A stretch of DNA of 64,000 nt, from contig JAPQWV010000002.1 of the NCBI GenBank assembly GCA_027422505.1, forward strand, positions 26,080,501 through 26,144,500. The letters run 5' to 3'. The notes under the pieces were generated by a model, which was not told the DNA's origin, made no database searches, and saw only the letters and a program-made list of their open reading frames with translations. This stretch comes from Craterostigma plantagineum. Taxonomy: Eukaryota; Streptophyta; Magnoliopsida; Lamiales; Linderniaceae. Positions 59,339-64,000 of this stretch are shown here, piece by piece (within the stretch, counting starts at the first letter, position 1; each line of letters begins with the position of its first letter). The position numbers and the translations under genes were made by a program.

Positions 59339-60165
59339 AGAAGTTAAAATGCTGCGTACAGCATACGTATTTACAAGACTTTTGATAACATATTAATATA
59401 TCATCTATACCCTCATACTAAGAGCCTATGGGGTCTACAAAATGTCAATTGGTCAGTAAAGTATTTTTACCAGTTCACCCTTAATAACTAAGTTTATTAT
59501 AATCTTATCTTTAATTTAAATTTTATATTTTTAAAGAGATTTAATAATATAAAATGTTTACATTACGCATGTGTAGTAAACATACTAGAATTAATTAAAA
59601 AACAGTAATTGCTAGAAAATGAGGGTAAAATTCTGAAAACAAAAAATCATGTAGTTGCTTTCATTTAAATATAATATATATTTTTAATAAATCTTAACAA
59701 CAGACCACTAATAACTTATATCATGCATCAAGGCTTAATAAGTATAGATAATTAAGATATCCCAGAAATTTTCACACAAATGCGGTTACTATATAATATC
59801 TATTCTGTTATAGTGATGGTGGGGGATGGGTATATAAACTTCCATTCGGTTTGGCATTTTTTTTCATTTGCCCATTAGTTATAATTTAAGTAATTAAATA
59901 ATATCATGTTATTGTTTGTTTTAGAATTATAGCCACAAGTCAATTTTCTTATGAATACGATCGAAGTAACAGAATTATATTCAAAATAAGTTAAAATATA
60001 AATTAATATATCTACTGCCACGCGTTGGGGCCCCAGTGCCGTTTATCAGTCCACGGTGGTGCTTAGCTAGGGTTAGGGTGTATTATTCGTACAACTATTG
60101 TTTGGGTATTTTTAATTAAATAAACAAAAAAAAAGCCAACATTAACAAAATAAACGGATAAGCGG
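59339..60165. other. Intergenic AT-rich region
   Basis: No gene recognised; flank of the terminal MULE. Confidence 0.35.
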
Positions 60166-60186
60166 GAGCATTAATAAAATAGAGAA

Positions 60187-60582
60187 ATTCGTACTCTAGG
60201 AGTACGAATACTCCCAGAATACGAATTACATGCGGGCGTTGACCCGCTGACCCGACACGTCGCCGTAACTCGTATCTGGGAAATACGAGTTAATAATTCG
60301 TACTCCTAGAGTACGAATTACCCGCTGACCACGCTGACCCTGACATGGCAATGACATGGCGCATTATCTCGTATTCTCAGTATACGAGATAGTAACTCGT
60401 ATCCTGAGGATACGAGTTACGTTATGTGGCCGACCAACCTGCATGGCCATGCAAATTGTCGGCAATAATTCCTCTAACTCGTATTCCGGGCATACGAGTT
60501 ACGTGAATTATTACAATAATTCACGTAACTCGTATGCCCGGAATACGAGTTACTTAACTCGTATCTCCAGGATACGATTTAA
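60187..60582. repeat. Cluster of eight related hairpins
   Basis: Palindromic units of about 23-27 bp built on TAACTCGTAT ... ATACGAGTTA or ATTCGTACTC ... GAGTACGAAT lie at 60187-60209, 60266-60292, 60295-60319, about 60365-60391, about 60393-60419, 60475-60552 (two units in mirror image) and about 60556-60582 (one arm mismatch). The mirror pair is a perfect inverted repeat with 38-bp arms and a 2-nt loop (60513-60514). The cluster ends 80 bp before the transposase ATG. Confidence 0.93.
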
Positions 60583-60660
60583 GTTCCTATAAATCCCCCC
60601 TCCCCAGAACGACTCGTATATCATTAGCTCTTCTCAACATTTATATTAATAACTCAAACA

Positions 60661-63305
60661 ATGGTGTCGAGTCGCGTACAAGTCATAGTATATTTCGGCG
60701 GCGATATAATTCAATCATCTGAAGATACCATCAAATATAGTATCCGCCCTGTTGGGTATAGGCGAATTCGTCGCACCACCAGTTTTTCCGAGTTTATTTC
60801 GTTGTTGTTCGAAATTACGGGTGCTGATAGCAGTCGTTGTTCGTTGACTATCCATGCCAAAAATGAATACTTTCAACATTCCCGCCATTTTCATCAGCTT
60901 TTTCAAATCTCCAACGACAACGATTTACAATTTTTCATACATCCCGATTCAGAAAACAATTGTGTCGAGGTTTTTGTTGAAACAGTTGAAAATCCAAACT
61001 TTGATTTGAACGAAGAGCCTCATCGAAATTTTGAAGTTGGTTCTTCGAGTTACACCTGTACGGATTTTCCCGACATTGCCTCAGTAACGGCAGGGTTCAG
61101 TAATGTCTCTTTGGAGATGTCGGGGCATGTTCCATTCAATATGCCGGAAGCCGTGTTAGAATCGGAGCCAGAAGTCGTGCCAGAACTCGAGGAAGACGTT
61201 CATGTTAGTGATTCAGAAGCGGACGATGTGGATCCACTTTTATCCGAGTTACCTGATCCCAACGAGGACGACGAGAATGACGACGACGATGCGCCAGATG
61301 ATACCACTCCAACGAACGTTGCTGCTCCAACGCTGTTTCAGTCCGTCCCATTTTTCCAAACGTATCAAATGCCACCTCCTGCTGGTGACGACTACGGTGG
61401 TTATGGGGAGTTTTACGACAGAGATAACCCTATGTTTTGTCGAGGTATGATTTTTCAAACTAAAAAACATTTACAACGTGCCGTCGACGATTTTTCGATC
61501 AGGGTTGCTAGACGCGAGTATCACGTCAACGAGAGCAGCAATACACGTTGGACTGTCCAATGTAATCATACGGCCGATTGCCCATGGAGGCTGAAGGCAT
61601 CCTTCAAGCCAAAAAAAGGTTACTGGTCAGTTACAAAATTTGAAGGACCACACACTTGCTATATGAGTGAGCTGTCGACGACACACCGTAATATCTCTAG
61701 AAATTTTATTGCTGATTTGTTGGTTGGAACCGTAAGAGTCGATCCGCAGTTCCTACCCAAGAATGTCCAACAACTCGTGAAAGATAGATATGGCTACGAT
61801 ATCTCATATATTCAAGCTTGGCATGGTCTGAAAAGAGCTATGGAAAATGTTTACGGTACGTGGGAGGAGTCTGTTACCAAACTCCCAACATTTATGAAGG
61901 CGTTGCAGCACTACAATCCGGGGACAATCGTTAGGTGGCTCAATCTGGATACAGAGAGCCCTGGACATTTCATTCTCGGGTATGTCTTTTGGGCCTTTAA
62001 ACCGAGCATCGATGGCTTCAAACATTGTCGCAAGGTTGTTTGTGTCGATGGTACCCATTTATACTCCAAATTTTTGCACAAATTACTGATTGCGACGTCG
62101 TTGGACGCCAACCAAAACGTCTTTCCCCTGGCGTTTGCCATTGTCACGAATGAAAGTACACACTCATGGACTTGGTTCCTTACTAATTTGAAGATATTTG
62201 TTCTAGAGAATCAATCGGTTTGCCTTATTTCGGATCGTCATCCAGGTATTTAAGCTTAGATACATGGTAATTTACTCGTTATTTTCTTAAAATCAGTTAC
62301 TTTTTGCGTCGTATATGATGTGTACAGGTCTTACGGGAACAGTAGAAGCCACTGATTTCTTTCGCCCACCAAATGGAGTGCATCGCTTCTGTCTTCGCCA
62401 TTTCAAGTCAAACTTCTACAACAAATTCAAGGATCAACAATTGAAGGACCTATGTCATAGAGCCGGTACTGCGCCAACATTGGAGAAATTCGATCGCATT
62501 ATGGCTCAGATTGCGCAAATTAATGAACGAGCGAAGCCTTGGTTAGAAAGAGCAGGGTCGAGCAATGGTCGCTCGCACACGACGGCGGTTATCGATGTGG
62601 TGTCATGACGACTAATATTTCAGAAGGGCTAAACGGGGTATTGAAAGGTGCTCGAATGCTACCCGCAAGAGCAATCGTTGATTTCACTTTTCATAGGTAA
62701 GCCCTGGCCTAATCACGATTGATGCCGAAGTTCTAATTTTGTGGTTATGACTTTTTATTTTATTTCTTAAATTTCACAGGTGCGTACAGTATTTTCGTGA
62801 TCGCTTTCAAGAAGCATCGTCCCTAATGGCGAATAATGAAACAGATTGGTCACGTTATGCAACTAGATTGTTTCAAAGTGGGACGGCAGAATCTTGGGAT
62901 CACGTTGTATACCGTTTTGATGTCCGACAACATACAGCAGAAGTCATAACATCAGGAATTCATCAGCGCACATATGTGGTAAGGATCAACGATCGAACAT
63001 GCACATGTGGAAATTGGAGCAGGTATAGCATCCCATGTTCTCACGCACAAGCAGCTTGTCGTCAATGGCAAATTCACTCCGGTAGTCTAGTGGCGCAGTA
63101 CTACAGTAAGCATGAGTATTTGAAGACATACGAAGGTACCTTTGAACCATTGCACGACGAACGGTACTGGACGCCCGAAAATTGGACGCTTATTCATAAC
63201 GAAGCTCGTCGAGAGAGAAGTGGTCCCGGTAGATATAGTCGAAATCGCATAAGGAATGAGATGGATAGGGGTGAAACTCGTGCTAGACAACGCGGTAGGC
63301 GTTGA
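60661..63305 (+). CDS. MULE transposase (MuDR family), near intact
   Basis: Exons 60661-62245, 62328-62696 and 62780-63305, introns of 82 and 83 bp with GT..AG borders. An N-terminal PB1-like region and an acidic linker (about residues 150-215) are followed by the MuDR DNA-binding zinc region from about residue 258 (FCRGMIFQTKKHLQRAVDDF ... CNHTADCPWRL). The MULE DDE core has its first Asp in VCVDGTHLYSKFL (about residue 461) and the second in LISDRHPG (about 525). A SWIM zinc finger lies near the C-terminus (CTCGNWSRYSIPCSH, 62999-63043). In exon 2 one nucleotide seems missing at about 62557-62560: the frame then reads to a stop at 62606-62608, while the conserved LAHDGGYRCGVMTTNISEG continues one frame over. 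Everything else is open, so the copy is recent or the indel is a sequencing error. Confidence 0.85.
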
Positions 63306-63365
63306 AAATAATATTAAATGTTCTTTCACCGTTTTTGTATAATACATGGTTTATAAATTGAATAT

Positions 63366-63835
63366 CTTAATACAAAATAGTATAATCATAATAATAAAAG
63401 AATAATATAATAATAATAATAAAATAGAGTAATAAGAAAACATCATAACAATAATAGTAATATAATAATAATATTAAAAAAAGAATAATAATAGAATAAT
63501 GATAATAATTGTAATAATAGAATAATGATAATAATTGTGATAATAGAGTAATAAGAATAATAATATTCATAACGATAATAATAATAATAATGGAGTAATA
63601 AATATATATAATAATAACGAATAATAATAATAAACAGATATAATAATAATAGAGTAATAAGAATAATAATAGAATAACGATAATAATAATAATGGAGTAA
63701 TAAATATATATAATAATAACGAATAATAATAATAATAAACAGATATAATAATAATAGAGTAATAAGAATAATAATAAAATAACGATAATAATAAACAGAA
63801 TAGTAAGAATAATGTAATCATAATAGTCATTACAA
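63366..63835. repeat. TAA/AATAAT-rich tract between the convergent genes
   Basis: About 470 bp of imperfect AAT/TAA repeats, including two tandem copies of about 110 bp (from about 63567 and 63676). Frames on the minus strand here are composition artefacts. Confidence 0.85.
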
Positions 63836-63863
63836 AATTCAAAAATAACATAAAACATATAGA

Positions 63864-64000
63864 CTATCGGCCATGATGAGCTAAATGACCGCCAGTCCCA
63901 CAACGAGCTGGCCTACGTACTCGATTTCCTCGACGGTTACCTTGCTCAGCATCATCATCTGGAGATCGAGGTCGGCGCGGTCGTGGGGAAGGTGTCGTAA
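63864..64000 (-). CDS. C-terminus of a probable plant-mobile-domain (MAIN-like) protein, partial
   Basis: The minus-strand frame entering from the right edge encodes an Arg/Pro-rich tail ending RVRRPARCGTGGHLAHHGR and stops at 63864-63866. Such CGTGGH tails are, in my recollection, typical of transposon-linked MAIN-like proteins with a plant mobile domain; the domain itself would lie outside the window. The gene converges on the transposase across the AAT tract. Only about 44 codons are visible, so the assignment is tentative. Confidence 0.45.
   Translation of the reverse strand, partial: TTPSPRPRRPRSPDDDAEQGNRRGNRVRRPARCGTGGHLAHHGR

Larger units (their letters stand above)
60170..64000. mobile_element. 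MuDR-like MULE with two convergent genes (right end outside window)
   Basis: The left part holds a hairpin cluster (60187-60582), then a transposase gene on + and a second gene on -, tail to tail, as mudrA and mudrB are in maize MuDR. The left border is set near GGGAGCATTAATAAAATAG; without the right terminus the inverted repeat and 9-bp duplication cannot be verified. A decayed relative of the left end lies at about 8270-8430. Confidence 0.68.

Noticed and set aside
63367..63903. 178-codon Ile/Tyr-rich minus-strand frame resembling a membrane protein
   Set aside because: Pure translation of AAT/TAA repeats.

Overview
The window is nuclear DNA of a flowering plant, almost certainly a eudicot. 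It has spliced genes with GT..AG introns of about 80-105 bp, plant-specific protein families (FBS-type F-box, DUF7032/ARM, ENT nucleoside transporter) and a dense layer of plant transposons. The species is not identifiable from the sequence alone.

Only three host genes are well supported. An FBS1-type F-box gene lies at 917-1632 (+, three exons). An intronless armadillo-repeat gene lies at 9770-11455 (+). An equilibrative nucleoside transporter lies at 11639-13582 (-, nine exons) and converges on the ARM gene with 183 bp between stop codons. A 6 kb Ty1/copia element (1996-7971) with 5-bp target-site duplications (TSDs) separates the first two genes.

From 14 kb onward the window is mostly transposon in transposon. 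A non-autonomous hAT (14458-16995) holds a solo LTR. A PIF/Harbinger remnant follows (18.1-19.4 kb). From 20.0 to 52.0 kb there is a deep nest. A hAT-like shell is split by LTR element A (20243-49516). Element A holds a LINE (itself split by a large LTR), a second copy of its own family (element B, 28123-38875) and a solo LTR. Element B holds a small retroelement composite (29021-33052). The solo LTR holds a 5.3 kb foldback transposon. A MULE (49563-51749) carrying a hAT MITE sits in the same shell. At 52.4-57.0 kb lies a broken MULE transposase fused to an OTU-type protease domain, interrupted by an organelle-like DNA segment and another solo LTR. Another large LTR follows to 59.3 kb.

The last 4 kb hold the most intact transposon: a MuDR-like MULE. 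Its transposase (60661-63305, three exons) carries one apparent 1-nt deletion. Its upstream region is built of eight related hairpins. A second, convergent gene (63864-64000, partial) resembles the C-terminus of plant-mobile-domain proteins. The most unusual observations are this hairpin cluster with its two-gene layout, the retroelement composite whose two outer ends are both U5 ends, the foldback element made of degenerate 10-bp repeats, and two related LTRs that carry different short-motif arrays at the same internal position.
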